The notes beneath the pieces are model-generated. The model ran no database searches. It worked only from the letters and a program-made list of their open reading frames with translations, and had not been told where the DNA came from. Shown here piece after piece: positions 8,914 to 21,493 of a stretch of 64,000 nt of DNA (position 1 is the first letter of the stretch; the number at the start of each line of letters is the position of its first letter). Both the position numbers and the translations under genes were made by a program. This DNA comes from Metopolophium dirhodum. Its lineage: Eukaryota; Arthropoda; Insecta; Hemiptera; Aphididae. Location of the stretch: positions 13,638,393 through 13,702,392 of the forward strand of contig NC_083568.1 in the NCBI RefSeq assembly GCF_019925205.1. Reading direction: 5' to 3'.

Positions 8914-11900
8914 TATACATTTACATCATACGTCGAACTATGGAAATCTCGACGTTTAGAAATCTCACGGCGGCGGATTTTGTCTCGTTCCTCTCGGATA
9001 GGTTTGTAGCTACCTAAACTATTTACAGTAGACGAGTCGATCGACTGCACTGCAATATATGGCCGCAGTACCTATTATAATGGCGGTGCTTTCAAAATAT
9101 ATAAAAAGTAGTTTTCACGTCCTGCGGACCGCTGTCCGTTGGATTAATCCGTATCTATATCACATAACCACCTGTACATAATAGTATAATATATGCACGA
9201 AATATTCAAATTTCAAATCTTATTCCAAAGAATATAATATCACGACGTTTACAAATATTTTAAGTTTTCGTATATAATTAGCGTCAGATTTAATACTGCT
9301 CAACGATCGACATACCGCCCTAAAGTTATAATACTATACCGCGTATTTCGGTTAAAATATTAATATTTATCACGGTGGTATTTATCACCTTCCGTATGCA
9401 TTTTCATGGCTCAATAAACTCCCAACGTATTAATATAGTTATTAATAATATCACTGCAGCTGTTTATTTATGAATTTTATTTGCCTGCATATTATTCAAA
9501 TTTAATCGAAATCGTATTTTCGAACTATTTCGAGTTCACTATATATATATGTGTTCTTTCGTAGTATGATTTACATAATGTTATGTTATAATTTTACAGC
9601 CTCCCTACAAAAACGCGGAAAATCGTATATCGTTTTTATTTAGTATATCATCAGCATTTAAACGTCCGTTCGTGCATTTAGTGAGCGCGTGTTAATCGTG
9701 CATCACGCTGTAGCAGTATAACACGACGATTATTCGCCTCCGATGGAAACTCGTTTGCAACAGCTTCGCCTAAATATATGTTATAATATTTTACGTCTAT
9801 ATTATTATTATTATTATGTCGGCGTGATGCACTATGTATATCGTAGACATAGGCAATCCCTCGTGGGTCGGCGAAATCCGTGATATGGTCAAGAGGAGGC
9901 GGTTGCACGCGACAAAACCCGTCGTCTCCAGCCCGGGGCGGGACACCTTACCGCCGACGAGTACCGCTTACCACCTACCTGTCGACACGATCGCGTCCTG
10001 CTGTTGACCGTTTGGACACTGCGAAGGGAATTTTTGTTCTGAAAATTGTTATATAATGTGATACTCGTATGAGCGCTCGTTAATATATAATATAATATAT
10101 TCATCGGCATAACTAAGGGCTATGGTAGCCCCCCATAGGCATTATTAGCCCCTCCTGGATAAAATCTAAATCGTTGCATAGTAAAAACTGGGGTTCAATA
10201 TGTAAATAATTATTATATATTATATATAATGTAAATAATACTTTAATATTATAGATTTACCACGTATACGCGAATGTATGTATATAAGGATGAGTATCAA
10301 CACATACATAATCAGGTCAAGTAGGTCGACAGACAAATTATCCAATAAGAATATTGATAGTGAGATTTTTTTAAACATATTTTGCATCTAATATTGTAGG
10401 TATAAAGTTTTACAGTATGTATTATACATACTTATTTTATTGCTTACATTTCAATTTTAATGACGAGGGGGGACGTTTTTACTCAAGGGTTTCTTTTGAA
10501 CTTTGGTCCAACTCTATAACGAGACTTCCTGTGGGCTGTGACTACTTAACTCTAGTGACGCTCATAATGGGGAGTGTGGGGTAAGCTTTGCCCCCCCAGC
10601 TTATTTTGAACTTTGGTTTTCTAGGATTCTAGGATTCTAGCCCTTCTAACTATTAAGTCCTGGCGCGAAACTAAGAGCACTCGTGAGTCGTGAACATAAT
10701 ATTATACGGTCGTGAAAGAGTATATAAGAGTATAATATTATAGTTGCGTGTACATAGTGTATAATGTATATATATAGTGGACTGGAGAATGGTTCAAGGG
10801 TGGAAGGAGGGATAAATAAACCCGGAAGGAGAGTAACGAAACGGAAAACTAAATGCACAATAAAACAACAATAATAAAGCCTAATATGCGAAGAAATCGC
10901 GAGTCACCGGAGGAGGAAGAGTGAAAATAGGATAAAAGAACTTCGGCCTGTTCTGGAGTAGACGGGCCCTGCCTCTTCTGGCATAGTATTATTATTATTG
11001 TTATTGTTATACAGCCGCTGCTGTTATCGCGGCGCGCGTCGGGACTAGTGGAGCATGTCTTGTCGTGTTTGGTTAGACCCTTTGCCCGCCCGCGACCATT
11101 CTTTTCCCGCTCGCCGTTGTTTTTAATACGATATTTAGGTCACACAGCACCCTTTAGAAACGTCGTGGCACGTGTCCGACTGCGGTTGTGATGGTGGTGG
11201 TCGTCGTCATCTTGGTCACGGTCTTGGGAAATATTATGGTATAATGATATAAAATATTATCATAATAATTACAGCATTACGAACGGACTATATACAATAT
11301 TATTATACTATAAAAACTAAGTACCTATTTACTATCAGGGGAAATGGGAAAAAATCGTCATGTCGTGATTTGCAGAAAATAATCGGTTTAGAGTTGAAAT
11401 GTTCAGCAATAATCGTTGACTCGATGATTTTATTAAGAATACGTTTTGCAGGGTATAATTTCCGCGCGTGTATAATTTCGTTGTGTTTGTCTTACAAAAT
11501 TTACAAATGAAGTTTATACTGTTGAACGTTAAATAAATCTCTATTGGACATGATAAAATATAATAGTGTTGCAGAGCGCGTTATTATACCAGATATAATA
11601 TCAGAAACACAAAATATATATTTAAATCGGGAATAACAACAATACGACATTACAGTAAGTTATGGCAACATCGTTAGTAACATTATATAATATTATTATT
11701 ACATCGTATAATAACAATGTACACTATATATAATATACTGCTAACACGAAAATTGAAAAAAACCAACTTTGAGACAAAAATATTATGTTTATTTATTTAA
11801 ATAAAACAAACCGTGTGTTTGGTTCGGATTTCAAATTGCAAGTGGGTGGTAGTAGCACTTCAACAATATAATATTACCATTTGCATCGCATCATATATAG

Positions 11901-12254
11901 GTACAATATGTTTTATGTGGAAGACGGACATTTCCCATTCTCGAAATGAAAAATGTAATAAGGACTAATTGAGTAAAATATTATAGGTACCTATACATAC
12001 ATTTGTCAATTTCACAGTTTTAAACAAGTTTCGTTTAAATAATTTAATAATGATTATGACTTGTTTGATTTACAATATAAATCCGTAGAAATGATTACCA
12101 CCTGTATAATTATTAGGTGGGTAACTTATTGGCTAGGTTGTCTTGGAAAGAATTGAAATTGTTCTGTCTTTGAAACAAATTAGTGATGTTAATAATAATA
12201 AATATATAATACCTATTTTTAATTTTAATAAGTAATAATAACATAATACATACA
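8914..12254. other. Gene-free DNA with CG-richer patches
   Basis: AT-rich with CG-richer islands at about 8870-9030, 9680-10020 and 10960-11230. A possible small minus-strand exon is listed at 9979-10018. Near 10617-10640 GATTCTAG is tandemly repeated, and TTGAACTTTGGT occurs at about 10496 and 10606, suggesting an old transposon end. Nothing else is recognisable. Confidence 0.5.
9979..10018 (-). other. Possible 40-bp internal exon
   Basis: On the minus strand a pyrimidine-containing acceptor (TTCCCTTCGCAG) is followed after 40 bp by a consensus donor CAG/GTAGGT. A second donor-like site, GGCG/GTAAGG, lies 27 bp further. The segment is CG-rich in AT-rich surroundings. All three frames are open through the 40 bp, so phase is undetermined. 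No flanking exons were found, so this rests on splice signals alone. Confidence 0.2.
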
Positions 12255-12369
12255 GTTTCCCCCCCCCCCCCTCAAACTCCGTAGTTTCCCATTGTTTTAC
12301 ACCGTGTTTAGCCAATTTTGAGCCCTTTTGTACTTTTCCCCCCTGAATGAAGCTCTGGATCCGCCACTG
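12255..12369 (-). mobile_element. Transposon terminus CAGTGGCGGATCC
   Basis: On the minus strand the segment starts CAGTGGCGGATCCAGAGC and runs into a G-rich stretch opposite the poly-C at about 12259-12271. CAGTGGCG-type ends followed by G-runs are common in insect hAT-like non-autonomous elements. No partner end was found. A minus-strand frame through it (WRIQSFIQGGK) is a well-known artefact of this terminus and is not a gene. Confidence 0.5.
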
Positions 12370-13747
12370 AAAAAGCATCGCTGAGATGCTTCAAAGTCCT
12401 ATATAATTATCTTACCTTTACATTTTATAACCGTTCACTGGTTCATTCTAGTTTTAAAAATAACTGTGTAAAATGGATTATTGTGAATCTAAAGTTTGCC
12501 ATATTGTACGTTTGTAAGACGGAGAAAACATTGGTGTGGCTACATGATAATGGCGATGTTCTGCTGGCGGTAAAATTAACCAATCTCAATAATAAAATAA
12601 TATTTATGGCGATCTGGATGCGATCAAATCAACTTGTTATATATTTTTACACACCTGCAGTCTGTTGTACATGCCGAAATTGTCGTCGTCGTCGTCGTAA
12701 ATAATAACAGCAGTAGCGGTAATAACATTTTATTACAGTCAACTATTATATTATATAATATTATTATATACCATAAAAACAATACGTAGTAGTGTTATAT
12801 TACGATCGAATTCGCGGATACGTTCGAAAAATTAATGGTCAAAAGTTTCGTCTTTAAAAAATTGTATTCGTTGTTTATAAATGTTTTTTGTTCACTCTTA
12901 ACACAATAGATTATAGGTAGGTACGTATCGAACGTAAATAATAATAATAATCTATGAAATACATTTTGTTTTCTGTGATTACTCTTGCATAGTATTTTAA
13001 ACTCTTGGGTGCGGTATTTGCGCTCTTTACTCTCTCACTTTGGTTACTTACATTGTTGATATTTATTTGATTATTTGAAAATATAAAATTTGTATGGTTA
13101 TAATATTGTAATATCTTTTAGTTGTTTTTATAGTCATTTATTATATATTACTGAATACGGAAATTTATTTTACTATTTTCCGTGCCTATCAATTCATCCA
13201 AATTTAAAACAACAAATCTCTCGGTTTTACAACAACATGTTTTGACTTTTGAAACATTTGTTGAAATATTATTATGAAACATACACGAGTGTTCTGCTGA
13301 GCAAAATCTAGAAGTTGTATGGAAAATTGGACAAATATTGTTGTGGCAATGATGTAATAACTACCAAATCTAATCTAGGGTATAATTATTGCGCTAGTCT
13401 CCGAGATGCCACCTGTTTTTATCCTCCGTATAATTATTAATATCATAATAAATAACAGTTTGTAGTTTTTGATCGTTGATTCGACGTGTTTATTTCTTAA
13501 AACAAACTATAGTTTTCGACGAGTATACGGATTCTATACAGCTGACGTTAATGGTAATGAATTACAGCGCAGTACCTATAATTTATAAATCGTCAACATT
13601 ATAAGGATCATTTGGTACACGATTAATTTCCAGTGGACTTTATACTATGCAGGATTGTGTTATTACGCTTGACTAATCCACGTTGTTTATTGAAGTATAT
13701 TATACAATTATTATATAATATATCCTCCCCTGGCCTTATTTATAGGT
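12370..13747. other. Gene-free AT-rich DNA
   Basis: No recognisable frames. A short GTC run lies at about 12680-12698, and a minus-strand donor-like AAAG/GTAAGATA near 12410 has no matching exon. Otherwise I see nothing. Confidence 0.55.
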
Positions 13748-13917
13748 CAGTAGTGCACACAGGATTTTTTTTTGTGGGGCTTGTACTAATGATAATTTTC
13801 CAAAAATTACATACTACTGGTGCGAGGGGAATTTTGAAGAAATACATATACTTAAAGGTAGACATTTAGGGGTTGCTGGGAGGGGTTGTGATCCTATACA
13901 TCCCCCCCCCCCCCCCC
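13748..13917 (+). mobile_element. Degenerate CAGTGGCG-type terminus with 16-bp poly-C
   Basis: CAGTAGTGCACACAGGA followed by a T-run and GTGGGG resembles the CAGTGGCGTAGCCAGGATTTTT-type ends of insect DNA transposons. A poly-C run at 13902-13917 closes the stretch. The opposite terminus is not identified. Confidence 0.35.
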
Positions 13918-16640
13918 GAAATGTGTGGAGGAAAATGGAATGTACCTTACTTTTTTTTTTTTGAGGAATACCACGGTACCACTATCTAATTTTCGGAGGA
14001 AAATCTCGTCCCATCATAACAGATTATATTAAAATCCCGCTGCGGTAAAATAATTACCTAGAATATGCAGTAGAATATATTATATTATGTGGAATATTAT
14101 CGCTCAAATGATCGCGCGGCTGATCGCAATTTGTTAGACGAGGAGAATATTATTATTATTGTGTGGCGTAATTTATCGACGCACCGTCGTCGTCGTTTGT
14201 TGGCTTATTAAAAATATGACGGTAGCTATATTTACACGCACATACACGTAAATTATATGCCGGTGTATTATACGCGCGCGCGTCTTAACCTTAAGGTCGT
14301 AACCATTCGTTTGATAATTTGTTATTATACGACGGGTGAGGCAGCATACGAACGATATGAACGAGAGATAGGTTATAGGTGTTCCTATAAATTCCGGTAC
14401 GTCCGAGTACGGGCTTGGAGTTATTTTCCCACAAAAACTTTAAAAAAAAGTAATAAGTACTTAAATAATAGTAATAATAATAATAAAACAACGTGATAAT
14501 TGAGCTGGACAAATAATATATCTATACGTAACGCATATTCATCATTCTGTCAATGACGGCGACGTGTGGTTAAACGACGTCGAAATTAAATTATTACTTT
14601 TAAATATATATATCCGGTTTCCGTTTCGTTATAACGTATCGTACCTAACCTATACCATTGATTTCTCATATTATAATATTATGCACGTAATATATAATAA
14701 CATATTATTAAAAAAAAAAAATCAATTACTCGAAATTTATTTAAAATGATTAGACGATAAATATTGTTTTAAGTTTTTAGCACCAAACCTGTATGATGCT
14801 ATTAAATTATTATTTATTGAATTAAATACTAACTACAAATATTCACAATAGGCACAATATTTCTTTTCGATTTACCTACCTACCTTCTTTATGCACATTT
14901 ATTGTGTTGATGTAGGCAGGTAATATTAGTACTACAATAAACCATGTCAATAGGTATTATTAGGTAGGCAAGTACAATATTAATCGATGAACAACATTTA
15001 GATTGGAGCACGATTTAAGATAGTACTAAGGTGTAAGATACTATCTTAATAATCGTGGATTTATATGATTTATGACTTATATGATAGTTAGTAACTTATA
15101 ATTTAATATATTTTAATAAAAAATCTTAGTCTATATTTAGTAATGATCTTATTATAATATTTTTTGGGTTTTGGATAAACATTTTTTTTTCTATATCTAT
15201 AGAAGTGTAAAACGTTGGACCAAGTTAATCCACAAATCTTTGATTAAAAGATGTGCGTTAGAAAAATTCATTTTAGCATCATATTACCCATGTCCTACCC
15301 TCTCTAATTTTTTCAGAGTCATCTACACTATAGCAATTTTTCATATTATTCTTTACCACCCATAGGCCATAACATAATCGCACTTATTTTATAAACTAAT
15401 TTTAATAGCAAAACCTTTAACGCTAAGCACCTGAATTTGCGGTTACTGTCATTTTAATATTATCGCGTTGTGTACCGCGTAATCGAAGTTTAAACGTAGG
15501 TATATTATTATGTATTATTATCGGTATTATATTCGAATGTCTAATCATGTTGCCCGATTGAAAACAAACAAACACATTAGTTACATTTAAATAATTGAAT
15601 TGAACACATTTCGCGTCCTCCTCGTTATCGACTGTTGTCTATATAATATATTTAATAATGTAATATATTATCGTCTTCGTTTCCCCGCGCGATAACTCGT
15701 CCAAGTATCTGATAGCATATATACCTGCCGCTGTAGACAATAATACTGGTGAAGGGAGGGGGGGGTGGACGCATCACTCAACCGCGACGCCTGTGCAGCT
15801 GCGAGTGATGTACGAGTGGTATAAATTGGTGTCCAGCCAAATCGACGTCCTGCAGGAAATATATTTCGTACTGTTCATATAGTACACACGACGAGACTGC
15901 TGCAGTAGGTGCTGTAATCCTCGACGAGGATAGAGTCAGCGCTGAGTTTGTACGCGTCACGTTTTGTTAAAAATATTAATAAGACGGAAATGGAAATAAT
16001 ATGAAAAAATTCCCTCCCCCCAACGATGACTAATAGAGTAGTGTGATGAAGAAAAATGTTCACCGTAAGTCTCAAAGACTCGACGTCTCGGTCGTTCTAT
16101 ACAGAGGGTCTTTTAATCGTTTTTTCTAAATATATCTTTAGCCATCTCGCTTTAATACAAGTATAATATTATTATGACGTGTATTGTGGTTCGTAGGTAT
16201 AGTATGCGTCACATTATAATATTATATTGTTGTAGGCATATTATAAAATTAAGTATATGATTTTGCCAATCACTTATTATTTGGTACAGGCGTTATTAAG
16301 ACGCAGCTGATGCTGCTATAAAGTATTAAACGCCCGCGGATTATGATGGAATTGAAAACTCAACCCGCGATACGGTGCCGATGAGAAAATGTGGTCGGCC
16401 CACACTTGCGATGAATACAATTATTAGTATAGCAATATTGACATCCGCCAGAGTGTTCAGAGAACTTCACAATATGATATAGATGAGATATACTGCAGAA
16501 GTTGGTCACTTCATTAGGAGTGTACGTGTACACTCGACCGCTCATCAGTATAAAGACTATTATTTTCGTCGCTATCCTGATAATATTATGTCTCCAGCTA
16601 GAGACTCCAGCCTGCGGAGTATATAAGTACCTATATAATA
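13918..16640. other. Gene-free AT-rich DNA
   Basis: CCCGCTGCGGTAAA at about 14036 recalls the direct repeats at 4440 and 6150. A short hairpin is listed at 15009-15057. The section around 15600-16100 is somewhat CG-richer without coding signal. No gene is seen. Confidence 0.5.
15009..15057. repeat. Short inverted repeat (hairpin)
   Basis: CACGATT plus TAAGATAGTA at 15009-15025 is inverted at 15033-15057 with a 2-nt bulge, giving a 7+10 bp stem. The stem is shorter than a typical insect microRNA precursor. Confidence 0.5.
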
Positions 16641-17617
16641 CTATACAGTCGACCAAAGAGAAAAATCTCTCTCGGCCCTGCAATAACGGGCGGTCGTGGC
16701 TGCAAATCGGTATTATTGTTATTATTATTATTGTCACGATCGTCGTCGTCGTCGTCGTCGCTATTGTAACAGTTCGCCGCGCCCTTGTCCGCGGGTGCAA
16801 TTAATACCGCCGAAACGGTCGCTGCAGCGGGAAATTCGATCGAGGATAAAATTCCGAGTGCGCGTCCTTATTTTTTCGACTACCCACGGACGACCCACAC
16901 ACGCGTCCGCGGGGTGTGTGCAGGGATCGATGACGGGGACCCGACTCGTGCAATTTCCCTCCTGTCGTCGCACACTCGGTCGGTACTGTATAATAATACG
17001 TATAACGGCATAGAACGAGTACGCATGTATATGACGAGTATTTTACAGTGTGATACATAAAATCGTATTACCCGTGGCCTCGCGACACCGCCCGCGGCGA
17101 GGCCACTCTGCTCTAATGGGTCCGAAACATTTAAAAACGCTCACCGCGAGGGCCGCACGTCCGTAATGTGACGGCGCAAGTCCAGTGTGCACCACCACTA
17201 CGCAGCTGCTTCACGGTCGAGACTTTTTAACTGTTGTCCGACGACGACGATTCACGACAACGTCCGGCGGAGTTGTGGTGCAGTATATAGGTGCCTACTC
17301 TGACGATTTCTATTTCCGCTTCTTCCGGAAGCGCGTTTCCTCCCCCTGCAGCCTCTATCGCGCCAAGTCCGTTTAGTGTCGGTCTCTTCTCGCCGCGGCC
17401 TTAATGTTACCACTATGATCGTCGGCCGCTTCAGACCTTTTACCGTGCGAGTGTCCAAGCCGCGTTTGCTCTTATCCTCTCGTGACTCACTTTCCTCTAC
17501 AACTCTCTGCAGCAGTCTATAGCTGTATACATCTTCCACAATGTTTAACGTTACGTAGACACCTCCCCCCCAGGAATCAGAGACCGATATTATTGTGGGT
17601 GGGTACTTTTTGAGCAC
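16641..17617. other. CG-rich island without identifiable gene
   Basis: This is the most CG-rich kilobase of the window, with a CGT microsatellite (16741-16760), CACGCGTCCGCGG-like strings and a strong GC hairpin at 17074-17106. Overlapping frames of 85-146 codons are open on both strands, mostly from GTG or TTG. They are basic, low-complexity (Arg/Thr/Ser) and change character across the microsatellite, as expected of CG-rich non-coding DNA. It could be a promoter or 5' untranslated region; no TATA-plus-donor arrangement was convincing. Confidence 0.4.
17074..17106. repeat. GC-rich hairpin, 10-bp perfect stem
   Basis: GTGGCCTCGC at 17074-17083 is exactly inverted at 17097-17106 around a 13-nt CG-rich loop. 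It stands out against the AT-rich surroundings. There is no T-run after it. Confidence 0.7.
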
Positions 17618-19783
17618 ACGCGCAGCTTAACTCGAGTACCAACAAGGTACTTAAAAATCAAATAATCTTCGAAATTAAATTCATGCACTGTTTTTGGTCC
17701 AAAGATAATTTAATTTTAAACATTTTCATATTTTTATCTGATATACGTTTTTTACTCGCGTTTAAATGGTTTAATGATTTTACAAACGGCAAATACTTGT
17801 CCATTCCACGATATCGTTTTTGAAATTAATCTAAATTTAATTATTGTATAGCTCTATTGCGGAATGAAGATTTGACGGTTTCTCTTACAAGCGGCTTTTA
17901 CAAGTTCATTTTTGTTTCCGGGGAGTGAATGATGTGTACTTAACTTTACTGATACGTTTAAACGCTTTATAAGCCAACCAGTTAAATGTCTAAATAAGAA
18001 CAAAAAAAAGATAAGGCGAAAATATTAAATGAAAAAAAATAAAACTAAACTGTTATGTGCGAAAAGTTAAGCGAAATTATTAGGTGCATAATACATAGAA
18101 TGGAAGTATTGAAGTTTGAAACAAAGCATCGAGACCGAGAACATTGAGAATGTGTGAGCATATACCGAAATCTTTTAGTTGTACATTAAGATAAAACGTA
18201 GAACTGAGATCGTACAAAAAGATAGTGAACATCAGTGTTTGAAAAAGATTATGGGTCGAATGGATATAAATAAGATGCGTAGACATTTAAAGGGATTGAC
18301 TCCGGTTGAAGCATCGATGAAAACTTAAACAAGCAAATGTTCTACTCCGTGTAACATATACAATATGAACAAAAATGGACGACAATAAGTTCGAGCGCGT
18401 TTTATATTATAATAGTATATTATTTCGTATACAAATAGCATTTTTTTTTGTTTACTTTGTTATATTATATAATATCGTATACAAAATTATTGCGATAATT
18501 TACATAAATATACTAACTACAATATTACTTGTGTAGTCGAGTGTAAAGTTTTCTGTAAACCATAATAACACGCGTAATATAAATTGACTATTATAGTATT
18601 AGATACACACTTATTAGAAGAGGGTATAGATATACTGTAAACACAATATAATAATATGTATTGTAAATTATAATATAAGTAATACGGTGGTTAACGATAT
18701 TGTTATATAGAAGTGTGCGTTGTATAACTAGCTTTACTGTTGTAATTAATGATTTTTATTCGTTTTGATAATATATTATGGTTTTAAGCGTATAATCAAA
18801 ACTCGAAATAATTTCGCCACAAAGTTACGCACAGTTGACACTTTGTATAATTAATTCGCGATTTATGTGTTGTCGTGTACGATAATGGTTAAATAAAAAG
18901 ATCGTGCGTTTGTTGTGATTATTATTATTACTATATATAGATATAATAGTGGAATGTAATTTCTTATTATTCGCACTGCGTATCTCTGGGTCCACGCTGT
19001 ACAGTATTTTGAGTGGGTGCGCGAAGTGCTTTATATTCTTAATGTAAGCATAAATCTTTAGGGATTTAATGTATTTATTTTTTTTTCATATTTCGTCGTT
19101 CCAAAAACTTTGGTCATTGCGATAATGGCTTAATTAATTTGAGAGTCTTAGCTATAGTTGTATACCGAGGAACGAACGAACGGTGAACATCTGAGTTTTT
19201 CCCGATTAGAGGTAGGTACTTTTGTTTTAATTTTTAAACAAATTTATAAAAGTTTGTTAGTCTCACACTTGATACACTATCTCAATACACATTTTTGTGC
19301 CATACAGCTGTTGTCGACTAATATTGTAAGTGTCAGTTTTCAAAAAATAATGTTTATCTGTCAATACTCAATATTTAATGTGCTGCAGTTTTATAATTTA
19401 TAGGTCAACGAATTTTCACGACAAGTATCAAAAAAATGCACTTCTTCGTCATCATAATACATTGTGTTTAATGTACTATGGTAATTTTATTTTACTTGAC
19501 TTTTCGGGAATATTTTATTGTTATGTAGTCTTAATCAACATTACAACGACGGGTTTGTCTGATACCTTTTTATTCCTAAAAACAATTAATATATTTATAT
19601 TATTAATACGTATAAGTACCTACCTATAATATAAGGTATTCTTATATTTATAATTTTTTTTATCGCAAGAATGGCACTGTTATATATTATGATCTATTAC
19701 CATACAATTTATATAAAATGTAAGCATAAGGGTGTTTTTATAATTTTATATATTTATAATTTTTATTAGTTTAATACTGGTTG
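17618..19783. other. Gene-free AT-rich DNA
   Basis: Nothing recognisable on either strand. Short frames up to about 80 codons are low-complexity. Density of TATAATATTATA-like strings is high at 18400-18700. Confidence 0.55.
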
Positions 19784-19836
19784 AGGGCCGGTGCCTTAAA
19801 AGAAGGGAGGCATTTTATATGTGCCCTGGAGTGCCT
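19784..19836 (+). mobile_element. Possible GAGGGCCGG-type transposon end
   Basis: GAGGGCCGGTGCCTTAAAAG followed by GTGCCCTGGAGTGCC recalls hAT-type ends of the form CAGGGCCGG...GTGCCCTGGGC. Both arms are eroded and the assignment is tentative. Confidence 0.25.
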
Positions 19837-20067
19837 AAATTCTAAATACAGTTCTGATATACATACTTAAGGCTATTGCTTTTTTGGTATCGCGTCATTG
19901 CGTCAAGTCTTAAAATATGAAACATCATGAACGTAGCCTTTATAGTTTATAGTATAGCTGTAGCGTATCTGTTTAAAAATAAAAACACGATAATGTATCA
20001 TGCATATTATATGTAATTGGTATATAACTGTGAACCGTCAATATTATCCACAAATAGGTGAAAATAA

Positions 20068-20205
20068 ATATGCGACAATCTTCTGATTTCAAAAATCCTG
20101 GGTGGGACGGGGCATTGTCATCACTCATCAGCAATACACCTTTCTGGAGTCAAGAGCGCCCGCAGAATAACATTCCACTCAGGGCAAGATTGAAATCCAA
20201 TGGCC
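20068..20205 (-). pseudogene. Tigger/Jerky-like (pogo) transposase fragment
   Basis: On the minus strand, two frames together resemble the end of the catalytic domain of pogo-type DDE transposases. These read LDSRKV, then (shifted by one base) VLLMSDDNAPSHP and LKSEDCRI. In Tigger/Jerky proteins the corresponding text is KVLLLLDNAPSHP followed by LKSEDG-I; the second catalytic aspartate lies in LLDN. Here a duplicated D and frame breaks are seen, and the usual FLPPN-x-T sequence cannot be read after the fragment. Only about 45 codons survive, with no terminal repeats found. The complementary + strand frame is a shadow. The family call rests on the DNAPSHP and LKSED motifs. Confidence 0.45.
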
Positions 20206-20966
20206 AAATTAGTATGTTATTATGTTTTAGTATACTTACTATAATCACACCTATATCTCTACTCTAATATAGCATACTACACATAATCGTTAATACTTTT
20301 TAATTACAGAAATATTTTATTAAACTTATGACATGAAATAGTAATGAATGCTGTTTAATTACATATGTATACAGTTAACTAAAACACAGAGAGAGACAAT
20401 GTCACCCCCTCTCCCCCTCCGGATGACCTTGTCTGGGGAAAGTTTTAAGACTTGAGCAGTTGTTCTCCAACTATTAACTAATAATTTATTATAATAAATT
20501 CATAATTCCTATGGTTCCGCAAAGCGAATAATGTAATCGAGAGTTTATTGTATCATAATAATATCTGTGGAAGATTGCAGTGCGTATTATCGTCGTTCCG
20601 AAATTCTAAAGTCGTTCATCACATTTCGATCGCGCGCACGCCTTACATATATAATATAATATTATGTTATTACTGTAAAGCGTGTTTATGACGGTACGGT
20701 AAACAAAAGTTTGTTGACACATCTGGTGCGTCTACTGTCCGAGTAGACGGCGGCGGCGGCGGCGGATACGGCGTGTCGTCCAATAGGATTTTGTTTTGTG
20801 TTTACAAAACACGAGTTTCAAGTCGCGTGGCGTCAACTTCTCCAAATAATGAAAAAATTACTTCACTTTTCATAACCATCATAACGTGAAATAGGTATAT
20901 GTAGTTGAAAATAAAAATACATTTAAGGCAAACACGCGTACAACGTAATTTTTTAAGTAAACTCTA
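20206..20966. other. Gene-free DNA with (CGG)6
   Basis: AT-rich, with a CG-richer patch at about 20570-20830 containing six CGG units at 20748-20765. No recognisable gene. Confidence 0.5.
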
Positions 20967-21033
20967 CAACATATAATCATTGATTATAAATATTAGTATA
21001 ATACTAGTATTTATAATCAATGGTATACTGTTG
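20967..21033. repeat. Long inverted repeat (RNA hairpin)
   Basis: The arms 20978-20998 and 21002-21022 (CATTGATTATAAATATTAGTA and its complement) match at 20 of 21 positions; the exception would be a U-G pair in + strand RNA. CAACA plus TATA on the outside also pair with a small bulge, lengthening the stem to about 30 bp. The spacer is only 3 nt, tighter than usual for microRNA precursors, so a palindromic transposon remnant is equally likely. Confidence 0.65.
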
Positions 21034-21429
21034 GGTACGTAATAAATACCTCTATTATATACATAACAAGAGTGTTGTATATTTATTATAGGTATCGTTC
21101 ACATAGTTTAAAAAGTCCATTTGCTGAAATTATTTTATAAGCTTAAAAAAAATAATTATTATTACATATTGTTTCACTGCATAATATATTATAGTAATAT
21201 ACAATAGTAGGTATAGGTATACATATTATAATGTATGTTGAGTGAAACCGTCACAGAATTCACGATTTTAAATGCGTTCACCTTTTAATGCAATTTTTTT
21301 AAATTTTGCATTTCCAGTAATCGTAATTTAAAACGGTATACATTATATGAACATTTGCGTCAGTATTATATTATTATTTAAACTATCACTGCGATCTACA
21401 GGTTTATACAATTAAAATTCAAGTGTGTT

Positions 21430-21493
21430 TTGTATCATAAAAAAAAATTTAGAAGAGTTCCCAGTGCTCTGATCACTCTTGGTTACGCCACTG
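21430..21493 (-). mobile_element. CAGTGGCGTAACC transposon terminus
   Basis: On the minus strand, starting at 21493, the sequence reads CAGTGGCGTAACCAAGAG, a widespread terminus of insect hAT-like elements. No opposite end was recognised upstream. Confidence 0.45.

Noticed and set aside
12133..12378. 81-codon minus frame WRIQSFIQGGK
   Set aside because: It is the translation of a CAGTGGCGGATCC-type transposon end, not a gene.
16360..16800. 146-codon minus-strand open frame
   Set aside because: It begins at TTG, is dominated by Thr/Ile runs from the CGT and ATT microsatellites, and has no recognisable domain. Overlapping frames on the other strand are equally long.
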